A stretch of 64,000 nt of DNA from Streptomyces prunicolor NBRC 13075 (lineage in GTDB: Bacteria; Actinomycetota; Actinomycetes; Streptomycetales; Streptomycetaceae), in the NCBI RefSeq assembly GCF_000367365.1, contig NZ_BARF01000038.1, positions 1-64,000 on the forward strand, read 5' to 3'. Shown here piece by piece: positions 8,267 through 16,941 of this stretch. Both the position numbers and the translations under genes were made by a program. Under the pieces are notes generated by a model that was not told the DNA's origin, made no database searches, and saw only the letters and a list, made by a program, of their open reading frames with translations. How positions within the stretch are numbered: the stretch's first letter is position 1; every line of letters starts with the position of its first letter.

Positions 8267-9421
8267 TCATGCCTTCTGACCTGCGATTTCTTTCGTTGCA
8301 GCGTCTCCCGGTCCGCACCCGGTCCGCAGGCCGCCGAGAACGGCGTCCATGACGGTCCGGGTGCGGTCTTCTTCGCCCGGCCACAGGTGGGCGTAGATCC
8401 GCAGCGTGATGACGGCGGACGCGTGGCCGAGGACGAGTTGGACCTGCTTGACGCTCGCTCCGCCGGCGATGAGGGCCGAGGCGTAGAAGTGACGCAGGTC
8501 ATGGGTCACCATGTGCGGGAGTTCGACGGGCTTACGGCCCCCGTGCTCGGCCGCTTTGTTCTCCGCCGCCTGGAGCGCCTTACGGGCGCAGTTCCATTCG
8601 GTCTTCCAACGGCGGTAGTTGAGGGGCTCACCCTCCTCCATCGTGAACAGCCACTCCTTCGAGGGCCGTGCGGCGAGGTGCGTAAGGAGCGCGTCCGTAA
8701 CGACCTCGCCGACCGGGACCGTACGCCGGGACTTGCCGGTCTTCGGCGGACCGATCAGGCCGGACTGGAGACGCTGGCGCTCGACGCGGATCGTGCCGCT
8801 CTTGAAGTCGACGTCCGAGAGCTTGAGGCCGAGCAACTCGCCTATGCGCAAGCCTGATCCGGCCAGGACGACGATCGCCGTTCGGATGTACGGCGGCATC
8901 GCTCCGAGCATCGCCTCGACCTGCGCGACGGTGAGCGGAGTGAACTCCTCATCGGGCATGGACGGGAGCGTGATCCGCTTGCATGGGGTCACGGCGATGA
9001 CCTTGTCCTCGACGGCCGCCGTCATGACGCGGACCAGGACGTCGTGGACGTTGCGTACGCTGCCGGGGCCCAGTTGCTCGGAGAGCTTCTTGAAGAGGGC
9101 CTGGATGTGGCTGCGGCGCAGGGACGCCATCGCGTAGTTGCCGAGCGCGGGTATCAGGTGAACCCGCAGCGCGTTGTCGGTGATACGGGCGCCCGCCTCA
9201 CCGGCGATCTGCTCGCCCTCCCACTTCGTCGCGTACTTCTCGAATGAGATCTTGCCGGCGCGCGGGTCGACGTACAGGCCGGTGACCACGCTGGCCGTGA
9301 CCTCGTCGAGCCAGCGCTGGGCGTCGAGTTTGCGGTCGAAGTGGCGGGCGTGCTCTTTGCCGTCGAGGTCGCGGTAGCGGGCCCGCCATTTGCCGTTGGG
9401 GCGCTTTTGAATGTTGGCCAA
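8267..9421 (-). CDS. Tyrosine-type site-specific integrase
   Basis: 384 residues. The AP2/arm-binding N-terminus is IQKRPNGKWRARYRDLDGKE, then a SAM-like core-binding domain (around 60-165), then the phage integrase catalytic domain. Catalytic residues visible: Arg in GSGLRIGELLGL, His-x-x-Arg in THDLRHFYAS, His in LGHASAVITL, and Tyr in RIYAHLWP. TTG start at 9421 with GGGAGAAG upstream. It lies directly at attL, the usual position for int, and ends 7 bp from the sodN stop in convergent orientation. It should recombine the 15-bp core in sodN with the element's attP. Confidence 0.95.
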   Translation of the reverse strand: MANIQKRPNGKWRARYRDLDGKEHARHFDRKLDAQRWLDEVTASVVTGLYVDPRAGKISFEKYATKWEGEQIAGEAGARITDNALRVHLIPALGNYAMASLRRSHIQALFKKLSEQLGPGSVRNVHDVLVRVMTAAVEDKVIAVTPCKRITLPSMPDEEFTPLTVAQVEAMLGAMPPYIRTAIVVLAGSGLRIGELLGLKLSDVDFKSGTIRVERQRLQSGLIGPPKTGKSRRTVPVGEVVTDALLTHLAARPSKEWLFTMEEGEPLNYRRWKTEWNCARKALQAAENKAAEHGGRKPVELPHMVTHDLRHFYASALIAGGASVKQVQLVLGHASAVITLRIYAHLWPGEEDRTRTVMDAVLGGLRTGCGPGDAATKEIAGQKA

Positions 9422-9442
9422 GTGGCTTCTCCCTTGGGTTGG

Positions 9443-9946
9443 TTATCGGTAGTAGCCGCCGCCCTCGATGTGCTCGGTGAGGGTGCGCGCATCACGCTCG
9501 TCACCCATCAGGCGAAGGCACTGCTCATGGATGGCTCGTGAGCTGTCGGGGTGAGCCTGAATGTGCTCGGCGATGCCGACGACGGCGTGGTGCAGGCGGT
9601 CTTCGGCGTCCCGAGTCTCGTAGTACGCCTCGACGGCTTCCTGGACGAGCCGTCTGCTGTCGAGATCAAGCCCTTCCAGCGACGGCGACATCAGCTCTTC
9701 GAGGGGCAGCTCAAAGACGCGGGCGAAGGCGAGCGCCTCATCGACGTTGATGCGGCGGCGCGGGGTGCCGTTCTCGATGCGCCAGACCGCGGTCTGGTTC
9801 ATCTTGACGCCGGCCTTGGACACCCGGTCCGCCAGCTCCGGCGTGCTCCACCCCCTGACCTCGCGCTCCAGCGCCACGCGAGCGGCGATGTTGCCCTCGC
9901 TGTAGAGCAGCGGCACCTCACCGCCGTCGACCTTGTCGCCTGCCAT
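9443..9946 (-). CDS. XRE-family transcriptional regulator of the element
   Basis: 167 residues. The helix-turn-helix (around 22-85) includes VRGWSTPELADRVSKAG and NQTAVWRIENGTPRRRINVDEA. The C-terminal half is helical and acidic (EGLDLDSRRLVQEAVEAYYETRDAEDRL). The start at 9946 has GGAGG 5-6 nt upstream; the longer in-frame extension is not supported. It is 21 bp upstream of int on the same strand and divergent from the excisionase-like gene, so it probably controls the int/xis switch. Confidence 0.85.
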   Translation of the reverse strand: MAGDKVDGGEVPLLYSEGNIAARVALEREVRGWSTPELADRVSKAGVKMNQTAVWRIENGTPRRRINVDEALAFARVFELPLEELMSPSLEGLDLDSRRLVQEAVEAYYETRDAEDRLHHAVVGIAEHIQAHPDSSRAIHEQCLRLMGDERDARTLTEHIEGGGYYR

Positions 9947-10066
9947 CGAACCTCCATCACGATCATCGCTATCCCAATTGTAACGCACACTATCCGATTT
10001 GGTTAACCGGCGATCGTCGGGCACACTTTATGCAGATAGAAACGCCACCTAGTCGATTAGGAACGC
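9947..10066. promoter_or_regulatory. Divergent control region of the element
   Basis: 120 bp of AT-richer DNA between the XRE repressor and the excisionase-like gene, including GGTTAACC at 10001-10008. Both promoters and the repressor operators should lie here. Individual boxes are not assigned. Confidence 0.5.
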
Positions 10067-10261
10067 ATGCGATACCTGACCACCACCGAGGTCGCCGAGC
10101 GCTACCGCACAGCCGAGAGCACCGTCCGCTACTGGCGCCAGATCGAGAAAGGCCCGCGCGGGATCAAGATCGGCAAGCGGGTGCTGTACGCCGAGGCCGA
10201 GCTGCTGCGCTACGAGCGCGCGCTGAACGACGGCCGAGGCGAGTGGGGTCTGGCCTCCTGA
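10067..10261 (+). CDS. Excisionase-like small DNA-binding protein
   Basis: 64 residues forming a MerR/HTH_17-type winged helix: MRYLTTTEVAERYRTAESTV, RYWRQIEKGPRGIKIGKRVL and YAEAELLRYE. This is the typical size and motif of excisionases or recombination directionality factors in actinobacterial integrative elements. It is divergent from the XRE gene and upstream of the DUF3631/mob genes. Followed by a hairpin at 10286-10313. Confidence 0.8.
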   Translation: MRYLTTTEVAERYRTAESTVRYWRQIEKGPRGIKIGKRVLYAEAELLRYERALNDGRGEWGLAS

Positions 10262-10285
10262 GCCGTCGGCGCCAGACACAGCAAC

Positions 10286-10313
10286 GGCCCTCGGCGCGCC
10301 AACACCGAGGGCC
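10286..10313 (+). terminator. Hairpin after the excisionase-like gene
   Basis: GGCCCTCGG (10286-10294) pairs with CCGAGGGCC (10305-10313) across a 10-nt loop. No strong U-tract, so it may be a terminator or an attenuating or structural hairpin before the next gene. Confidence 0.5.
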
Positions 10314-10406
10314 GGAGAGTCCCCCGCACTTCGCCCATCCCTGAACGAACAAGCCGGTGAGGGGCTGGACCTTGCCCGTCCTACCCCTCGCCTGAGAGGA
10401 ACATCT

Positions 10407-12098
10407 ATGGAGGACTCTACGTCCACCACCAGTCCGAACACGGCCCCCAAAGCCAACTGGCCCGAGGCCGCGGTCCCCGGCCAGGGCGTCTCCTGGCGCG
10501 GCGCAGACCAGACAGACGCAGGGTCCCCTGACTTGGCGACCGGGTACCAGGCGCACGACGTTGTTGATCCGCAGGTGCCGGATGTCGGGGACCGGTCCCG
10601 CGACGCGTCGGGGACCAGCCTTCCGGTCGTGGACCGGATATCCACCGGTGCGGAACATACCCAGGTCAGCAGCCTGCAGATCGCACCACCGGGCGCAGAC
10701 CAAGTTCGTCCGGACGGGACGGACGCCGCTCCGAGCGTTGCCCATTCGATGTTCTCCGGTCAGTCGGTCCCCGGATCCGGTCCCCGAACTCCAGACGCGG
10801 GGACCGCAGTTGGGGACCGTCGCGGGGCCGACGGTCCCCACGGCACTTCGGGGACCGTCGTCTCCGACGACGGATCGGGGACCGAGAACCGTGCCGGTGT
10901 GGGTGTCGGCGAGCCGATCGACGAAGGAGCCGTGCTGCTGGACGAACTGCGTGCGGCGATCGGCCGGTACGTGGTGCTGCCGAGCGAGGAGGCTCTGACC
11001 GCGGTCACCCTGTGGGTGGCGGCCACCCACATCCAGCCCGCTCTGCAACACGCGCCGCGACTCGCGGTGGTGGGTCCGACCAAGGGATGCGGCAAGTCCC
11101 GCGTCCTGGACGTGCTCCACGAGACCGTGCACCAGCCGATGATGACGGTGAACACGTCTCCCGCAGTGGTCTTCCGCATCATCGGCAAGAACCCGCCGAC
11201 GCTGCTCGTGGACGAGGCCGACACCATCTTCGGCCCCAAGGCGGGCGATAAGGAGGATCTGCGCGGCCTGCTGAACGCCGGGCACCAGCGCAACCGGCCC
11301 GCCTGGCGGATCTCCGGGCCGGAACACAAACCGACGGCGTTTCCCACCTTCGCCATGGCCGCGCTCGCCGGGATCGGCGACCTGCCGGACACGATCATGG
11401 ACCGCGCGGTCGTGCTCCGCATGCAGAAGCGCAAGCCGGGCGAGCGGATCACTCCCTTCCGCTCGCGGTACTCGGTGCCCGAACTGAACGCGCTGCGCGA
11501 TCGGCTGGCCGCCTGGCTGATCCCGCTGCGTGGCACGGCTGCGGGCTTGGTGCCGAAGATGCCCGTCGAAGACCGGGCCGCGGACACCTGGGAGCCGTTG
11601 GTCATCGTCGCCGAGCTGGCGGGCGGAGACTGGCCCGCGCAGGCACGCGCCGCCTGCCTGGCGATGACGCGCAACGAGGTGGTCCAGGACGAGCAGACGA
11701 CCCTGAAGACGCGGCTGCTGCGTGACATCCGCCGCGTCTTCGAGCAGGAGGGCAACAAGGACGCCTTGCGGAGCCAAGACCTGCTGGCCGCCCTCCTCCA
11801 AGATGCTGAGGCGCCATGGGCCGAGTACGGGACCAAGGGCTTGAACGCCTACCACCTGGCCAACCTGCTGCGGGGTTTCGAGATCAGCCCGGCCAACCAC
11901 CGCTTCGAGAACGGCAGGCAGGCCAAGGCATACGCCCGCAACCAGTTCCTTGACGCCTGGGCCCGCTACTGCCCCGAACCGTGCGAAGCGACGCCCGCAC
12001 CCACGCATCGGGGCCGCCGCCTTCCGCCGGCCGCCCCTTCGGGTTCGCTGCCTACCGGCCTTCCCGGCGGCACTCCTGGCCTCAAGCGCGCCCGCTAA
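10407..12098 (+). CDS. DUF3631 protein, putative replication/mobilization ATPase
   Basis: 563 residues. The first about 165 residues are low-complexity and disordered (Gly, Asp, Ser, Thr, Pro). The rest carries a P-loop VVGPTKGCGKSRVLDVL (around 215-230), a Walker B-like TLLVDEADTIFG and a DUF3631 tail with RDIRRVFEQEG. DUF3631 ATPase-like proteins occur in actinobacterial mobile elements near relaxase genes and are thought to act in replication or DNA processing; the role is not established. Start at 10407 with GAGAGGA upstream. The DNA encoding the disordered N-terminus holds a striking array of GGGGACC motifs. Confidence 0.8.
   Translation: MEDSTSTTSPNTAPKANWPEAAVPGQGVSWRGADQTDAGSPDLATGYQAHDVVDPQVPDVGDRSRDASGTSLPVVDRISTGAEHTQVSSLQIAPPGADQVRPDGTDAAPSVAHSMFSGQSVPGSGPRTPDAGTAVGDRRGADGPHGTSGTVVSDDGSGTENRAGVGVGEPIDEGAVLLDELRAAIGRYVVLPSEEALTAVTLWVAATHIQPALQHAPRLAVVGPTKGCGKSRVLDVLHETVHQPMMTVNTSPAVVFRIIGKNPPTLLVDEADTIFGPKAGDKEDLRGLLNAGHQRNRPAWRISGPEHKPTAFPTFAMAALAGIGDLPDTIMDRAVVLRMQKRKPGERITPFRSRYSVPELNALRDRLAAWLIPLRGTAAGLVPKMPVEDRAADTWEPLVIVAELAGGDWPAQARAACLAMTRNEVVQDEQTTLKTRLLRDIRRVFEQEGNKDALRSQDLLAALLQDAEAPWAEYGTKGLNAYHLANLLRGFEISPANHRFENGRQAKAYARNQFLDAWARYCPEPCEATPAPTHRGRRLPPAAPSGSLPTGLPGGTPGLKRAR
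10472..10883. repeat. Array of 11 GGGGACC / GGTCCCC motifs
   Basis: Exact 7-mers at 10472, 10522, 10587, 10610, 10766, 10779, 10799, 10812, 10833, 10850 and 10877, in both orientations. They fall in different reading frames of the DUF3631 gene, so they do not reflect a protein repeat. This looks like an iteron or protein-binding array. Confidence 0.75.
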
Positions 12099-12280
12099 CC
12101 CCAGCCCGGGGTCGTATCAGTCCGTCGCATCCGTCCCCGCGCAGGTCAGTGCGGGGACGGATCTCCTCCCCAAGACGGATCACTCCGTACCTGCCGCCCT
12201 GTCCGTACCTGTCCTGACCAGCCCTGCAACGCATGGGACGGACGTGACAGGGCCCCGCCACACGCCACCGGAGCACCACC

Positions 12281-12982
12281 ATGCACGACACCAGCACCGA
12301 CAACCACCGCCGCAGGGGACTGCTCGGCCTGGCCCGCCGAACAGCAGCAAGCTGGAGCGAACGAGCCTCTAACGAGGCTTCGTCCGCGCTTGCCCCCGCC
12401 CCAGGGGTGGCGGAGGAGGAGGCCGAGCGCCAGCGGGCGCCCGAGCCAGAAGAGGGGAAGGCCGCACCCAGTACCGCGCTCACCGCCAACTCCGTTGCAC
12501 CGTACGCCGAACCGCCTGCCGTCGACCGCTCCCGTGTCGAACAGCTCTCCTGGCGTGAGCCCGACACCCCGGTGCTACCTGCGCTCATGAACCGCAAGCG
12601 CACCACCGAGAAGCGCGACCAAGAGAAGACAATCCGCTTCACCCCGACCGCAGTCCGCATCATCGCCACGGAGGCCGAGCGGCGTGGCCAGAAGTTCGCC
12701 GGGTTCGTCGGCGACGCCGCGCTCGCCGTCGCCCTCGGCAAGACCGGCCTGACCGGCAGCCCGGAGGACGATCCCAACCGTCCTCTGATCGAAGCCATCG
12801 AGGCCCACACCGTCGCGCTGAATCGCGTCGGCAACAACCTCAACCAGATCACCGGAGCCATCCACCGAGGAACTGTTCCTGAGCACGCCGAGGCGGTGCT
12901 GGCCCGCGTCGAGCAGACGGCCGAGGCCAGCTACCGGCTCATCGACCAGCTCCTGGCGGAGGGTGCCGGCCATGGTGCCTGA
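12281..12982 (+). CDS. MobC-like relaxosome accessory protein
   Basis: 233 residues. The N-terminal about 100 residues are charged and low-complexity. The C-terminal part (around 110-230) contains KTIRFTPTAVRIIATEAERR and the hallmark ALNRVGNNLNQITGAIH of the MobC family. MobC binds near oriT and helps the relaxase open the strand. The 3' end overlaps the relaxase start by 11 bp, so the two are translationally coupled. The 182-bp gap upstream (12099-12280) is a plausible place for oriT. Confidence 0.88.
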   Translation: MHDTSTDNHRRRGLLGLARRTAASWSERASNEASSALAPAPGVAEEEAERQRAPEPEEGKAAPSTALTANSVAPYAEPPAVDRSRVEQLSWREPDTPVLPALMNRKRTTEKRDQEKTIRFTPTAVRIIATEAERRGQKFAGFVGDAALAVALGKTGLTGSPEDDPNRPLIEAIEAHTVALNRVGNNLNQITGAIHRGTVPEHAEAVLARVEQTAEASYRLIDQLLAEGAGHGA

Positions 12983-14666
12983 TGTCTCCACCGGTGCCAG
13001 CACGCCGGGCCTGATCAACTACCTTTTCGGCAAAGGACGGCGCGACGAGCACACCGACCCGCACATCGTCGCTGCCTGGGACATGGCCGGCGCCCCCGAC
13101 CCCGGCCGGGATCCCGAAGCCACATACACCCAGCTCGCCAGGCGCCTGGACCACCATGTCGACCTCCGCACCCGCGAGCTGGGCGGCAAGAAGCCCCCGC
13201 AGCACGTGTGGCACTGCCCGGTACGCACCGCGCCCGGCGACCGCTACCTCACCGACGCCGAGTGGGCAGAGGTCGCCCGCCGCGTAGTGGCCGCAACGGG
13301 CATCGCCCCCAAAGGCGACGAGCGGGCGTGCCGATGGATCGCGGTCCGGCACGCCGACGATCACATCCACATCATGGCCACCACCGTCCGCGCCGACGGC
13401 CGCCGCCCCCGTACGAACCGAGACGGCTGGCGGGCGCAACGGGAATGTCGCAAGATCGAGGCCGAGTTCGGGCTGCGCCGCCTCAAGTCCGGCGACCTCA
13501 CCGCCCCGCGCACCCCGACCGGCGCCGAGCGAGCCAAGGCCGAGCGCCAGGGCCAGAAGGAGACCGCGCGGGAGTGGCTTCGCGAGCAGTCGTACGCGGT
13601 CGCCGCCGCCGTACGCAGCATCGACGAGTACTTCACAGTGCTGCGGTCCCTCGGCATCCAGGTCAGGCCACGCATCGGCCCCGAGACCGGCGAGGTGACC
13701 GGCTACAGCCTGGCCGCGCCGGGCGACACCGCCAGCGGCGAGCCGGTCTGGTACGGCGGCTCAAAGCTCGCTCCCGACCTGTCCTACAACCGCCTGGGCG
13801 AACGCCTCGCCACCCAGGACCTGGCCGACCGGCCCCAGCAGGTGGCGGACCCGGCCGAACCATGGCGCTGCGCCGAAACCGCCATCCGCCACGCCCGCCA
13901 CGTCGTCCTTGACTCGGTCGACGCCTCCGTGGTTCAGGGCCACCTGGATGCCTTCGGCGACACTCTCCACAACCTGGCCCTCGCCACCCACGGCCCGCAC
14001 CAAGCCGAACTGCGAGCAGCAGCAAGGGCGTTCAACCGCGCCCGCCGCTCGGCGATCCGAGCCGACCATCAGGCCGCCACCGCTCTGCGGGAAGCCGCCA
14101 AGGAACTCGCCTACGCCACACACGATCCGGGTGGACTCGCCATCGCCGTGGTCTTCGCCGCGCTCCACCTGGCGCGCGCAGCCGCCATGTGGCACGAGCA
14201 ACGCGGCCATGAGCAGCAGGCTGCGGCAGCCGAAGAAGCCTTCCGCCACCTACAGGCCAGTTACCAGCAGGCCGCGCAGCCAGTCCTGGCGGATCTCACC
14301 CGACGCGCCCCACGCGCCACCACCATCAGCCGCTTCGAGCAGGATCTGCGCGCAGCCCTCCCAGACGACGCCGACCGCGTCCTCGCCGATCCCGCCTGGC
14401 CGGCCCTCAGCACAAGCCTGGCCCGCGCCGAGACCGCCGGCCACAACCCCCGACATCTCTTGGCCGAGGTCGCCGCCCTGCGGGAACTCGATACCGCCGA
14501 TCGCCCCGCCGAAGTCCTCCACTGGCGCATTACTGTCCAGCCCAACAGGCGAGCGCAGGCCGCGCGCAGGCGAAGCACCCGTATCGCCACACCCGTCGCG
14601 CCCGCGCAACAGCCAACGCCCACGACGGAGAACGATCGGCTTACGGAGCGCGGTCGACACCGATAG
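12972..14666 (+). CDS. Relaxase / mobilization nuclease
   Basis: 564 residues. The N-terminal relaxase domain has LINYLFGKGRRDEH (candidate nucleophile Tyr at the start) and the metal-binding histidine motif RHADDHIHIMATT (around 128-140). The remainder is long, Ala/Arg-rich and helical, with no helicase motifs. It should nick oriT and pilot the strand during mobilisation. ATG at 12972 is preferred over GTG 12963 because GGAGG ends at 12961. No coupling protein gene follows, so a helper element must supply the transfer channel. Confidence 0.88.
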   Translation: MVPDVSTGASTPGLINYLFGKGRRDEHTDPHIVAAWDMAGAPDPGRDPEATYTQLARRLDHHVDLRTRELGGKKPPQHVWHCPVRTAPGDRYLTDAEWAEVARRVVAATGIAPKGDERACRWIAVRHADDHIHIMATTVRADGRRPRTNRDGWRAQRECRKIEAEFGLRRLKSGDLTAPRTPTGAERAKAERQGQKETAREWLREQSYAVAAAVRSIDEYFTVLRSLGIQVRPRIGPETGEVTGYSLAAPGDTASGEPVWYGGSKLAPDLSYNRLGERLATQDLADRPQQVADPAEPWRCAETAIRHARHVVLDSVDASVVQGHLDAFGDTLHNLALATHGPHQAELRAAARAFNRARRSAIRADHQAATALREAAKELAYATHDPGGLAIAVVFAALHLARAAAMWHEQRGHEQQAAAAEEAFRHLQASYQQAAQPVLADLTRRAPRATTISRFEQDLRAALPDDADRVLADPAWPALSTSLARAETAGHNPRHLLAEVAALRELDTADRPAEVLHWRITVQPNRRAQAARRRSTRIATPVAPAQQPTPTTENDRLTERGRHR

Positions 14667-14678
14667 CCGACTCGGCTC

Positions 14679-15503
14679 TCAGCGACGGCAGACGAGGACG
14701 CCGCCGAGGCACGTGATCTCGAAGGTCCCGTGCTGGGCGATGTGATCAACGAGGATGGTGCGGGCCCGCTCGATCGTGGCCTCGAAGGGCACGTCGTGCT
14801 GGTCCGCCCAGGCCCGGTAGGAAGCCATATGCGCGATGACCGGCTCAGGATCGTCGACCGTGATGGTGCCGGGCAGTTCCATCGTCTCCACCCGCCCGAA
14901 CTCCTCACCCAGGAAGGCCGGGGCCATCTCCAGGGAGAATCGGGCGCTGAGCGATATACGGGCCGGGCCGCGTCCGGTGCCGAGGACGTCGCCCGCAGCC
15001 CGCTGCCACAGGTCGTCGAGTTCCGCCTTGTCCCGGTCGCTGTTGGTGGAGGCGATCACCAGCCCGCCACGGGTAGCTACTCGGGACAGTTCCCTGACCG
15101 CCTGTGGGATGTCGGAGACGTGGTAGAGCATGTGCAGCGCCAGGGCGGCATCGACGCTCCCGGTCGCCAGCGGCAGGCGGGTGGCATCCGCCACGGCAAC
15201 CGGGCCGGAAACGCCGGCGAGGATGCCGGGGGCGATGTCGAGACCGAGCAGCGCCAGATCGGGACGGTCCTCGCGAAGCCGCTGGATGAACTTGCCGTTG
15301 CCACAACCGACATCGACCACACGTCCGCGCTTCCGCACACCGCTCAGCTTCTCGGCGACGATACCGGGCAGGTCGTAACGAGGCGTCTGCCACCGGTAGA
15401 GCGACTGGCGAGCGGCGAGATCCCGGTCGCTGCTGTAGGCGCTTCCGGCGAGGCGGCTCCGGTCGGTGACGGCGGCGGCATGTGCGGCGGACAGTTCGGT
15501 CAC
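14679..15503 (-). CDS. Class I SAM-dependent methyltransferase (element cargo)
   Basis: 274 residues. Motif I is VVDVGCGNGKFIQRL (around 62-76), then LLGLDIAPGIL, VADATRLPLATGSVDAAL and a Methyltransf_11-type core. The C-terminal about 100 residues form a cap-like substrate region. The gene overlaps the upstream XRE-TPR gene by 4 bp (GTGA at 15500-15503), so the two are one translationally coupled unit. Its 3' end meets the relaxase 3' end. Substrate unknown. The linkage to a class I aaRS-like protein and an ASCH protein just beyond suggests, as an inference, a small molecule, peptide or RNA substrate. Confidence 0.85.
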   Translation of the reverse strand: MTELSAAHAAAVTDRSRLAGSAYSSDRDLAARQSLYRWQTPRYDLPGIVAEKLSGVRKRGRVVDVGCGNGKFIQRLREDRPDLALLGLDIAPGILAGVSGPVAVADATRLPLATGSVDAALALHMLYHVSDIPQAVRELSRVATRGGLVIASTNSDRDKAELDDLWQRAAGDVLGTGRGPARISLSARFSLEMAPAFLGEEFGRVETMELPGTITVDDPEPVIAHMASYRAWADQHDVPFEATIERARTILVDHIAQHGTFEITCLGGVLVCRR

Positions 15504-16837
15504 GTCGGCAGCTCCGTGGGAGGGGCAGCGGGTGAGGCCGCGAGGACGGCCGTGTGGTGGAGTCGTTCACGCAGGTGTGCCGCCTGCGCGGCTCCACCGT
15601 ACTGCGGCCCGCTCAGCTCCCGGCCCAGGGCGATGAGTCGGCGCACGATACTGGCCGACATGCGCTCCGGAGAGGAGTCGAGGACGAAGCCGAGCACCGC
15701 CTCTGTGCCGTCCAGATCACCCAGAAGCAGGTGGCCACGGGCGAGATCGACATGGGCAGCGAACAGGTCGCCCACGGACTGGTCGTCGTCCTCGGCACTG
15801 CGGTAGAGCCGGATCGCGGTGTCCGCGCTGACGATGGCCTGTTGGACGTGCTCCCGCCCGCCCACCGCCAAGTGGCTCGTCCCGGCGTACGTGAACTGCT
15901 TGGCAGTCGGGAAAGCGAAGATGCCCGGCACCTCGTCAAGACCCACCATTGCCTCGCGAGAGCGCTCGGCGTCCGCCAGCGCAGCCACCACACCCACCCG
16001 GTCTCCGACTATGGCCAGCGCCCGCGCCTCCAGGCTCGCCAACCGAGCCCCGATGCTCCCGCCGGCGCTGTGTTGGCGACCCGCCTGTGCCAACCGCGCC
16101 GCCTGCTCGTACCGCCCAGTCCAGTAGGCGATCAAGGACTCAACGGCTCGCACCCAGGCCAACATCCCTTCGTGGCCGGCGGCCTCCGCGCACGCCCGGG
16201 CAGTGCGAGCGTGTGTGGCCGCGGAGTCGTAGTCACCCAGGTCCAGGCACACATGAGCGGTCAGGCCGCACAGGCGGGAGGCCGCGACGTACAGGTCAGT
16301 GGTCTGCCGGGGATGCTGCCGCCCGCGCAACAACTCGAACACGCCGTTCCGCAACCGCTTGATCTCGACATACAGCTCCAGCAGCGGGTGACTGACATAG
16401 CTACGGGCGAGCCGAGCGACATCAGCCTCCAACTGCTCTACGACGAACTCGTCGGCGTTGCGCTGCGCGATGAACCGGGCGAACTCCGCCGAGGCCACCG
16501 CATCCACCGACACAGCCCCCACCACGGTGTGCGGACGCGCCATAGGCTGGGCGGGCAGCCTCTGTTGCGCATCTTCCGGGCCGCCGCCGTTCCGCCGGCT
16601 CTTGCTGACCACAACCGCTCGGTCGAGTTCCCCAGCATCGACGCCGAACACCTGCGCCAGGTATTTCCGCGTGTACGGCACCGGGATGCGCACCTCGCGC
16701 TCGTAGCGCCCGATCTCTTTGCCAGTCTTGGTAGCGCGCCCCTCGATGACGTTGTACTCGTCGGCCACCCGTTGCTGAGACCAGCCACGCTCGGTACGCA
16801 GCCTGATGAGCAGCGCACCGATCCCCGTGTCGCCCAT
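15500..16837 (-). CDS. XRE regulator with TPR-like C-terminus (element cargo)
   Basis: 445 residues. The N-terminal helix-turn-helix (around 6-75) has LRTERGWSQQRVADEYNVIE and KEIGRYEREVRIPVPYTRKY. A long alpha-helical, Ala-rich region with repeated two-helix units (around 130-420; for example LVGDRVGVVAALADAERSRE-type repeats) resembles TPR arrays. Such XRE-TPR proteins are common Streptomyces regulators, often next to HATPase genes. Start at 16837 chosen because GGGGAGAGGGG precedes it. Divergent from the HATPase gene, coupled to the methyltransferase gene. Confidence 0.83.
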   Translation of the reverse strand: MGDTGIGALLIRLRTERGWSQQRVADEYNVIEGRATKTGKEIGRYEREVRIPVPYTRKYLAQVFGVDAGELDRAVVVSKSRRNGGGPEDAQQRLPAQPMARPHTVVGAVSVDAVASAEFARFIAQRNADEFVVEQLEADVARLARSYVSHPLLELYVEIKRLRNGVFELLRGRQHPRQTTDLYVAASRLCGLTAHVCLDLGDYDSAATHARTARACAEAAGHEGMLAWVRAVESLIAYWTGRYEQAARLAQAGRQHSAGGSIGARLASLEARALAIVGDRVGVVAALADAERSREAMVGLDEVPGIFAFPTAKQFTYAGTSHLAVGGREHVQQAIVSADTAIRLYRSAEDDDQSVGDLFAAHVDLARGHLLLGDLDGTEAVLGFVLDSSPERMSASIVRRLIALGRELSGPQYGGAAQAAHLRERLHHTAVLAASPAAPPTELPT

Positions 16838-16941
16838 CCCCTCTCCCCGCAGCACGTGAAGTCTGGCCCCCATAGTGGCCCCTGACATGGCCCCCGTGTT
16901 GGCTCCCGACCCAAACGAGCGACAGCGGTTGGCTGTTGGCC
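16838..16941. promoter_or_regulatory. Divergent promoter region of the cargo block
   Basis: About 100 bp between the leftward XRE-TPR/methyltransferase pair and the rightward HATPase/aaRS-like/ASCH run. A single control region thus probably governs both arms of the cargo. Confidence 0.5.

Noticed and set aside
10164..12008. Minus-strand open frame of 614 codons opposite the DUF3631 gene
   Set aside because: No recognisable domain; composition is that of a GC-shadow frame. The P-loop protein on the plus strand explains the region.
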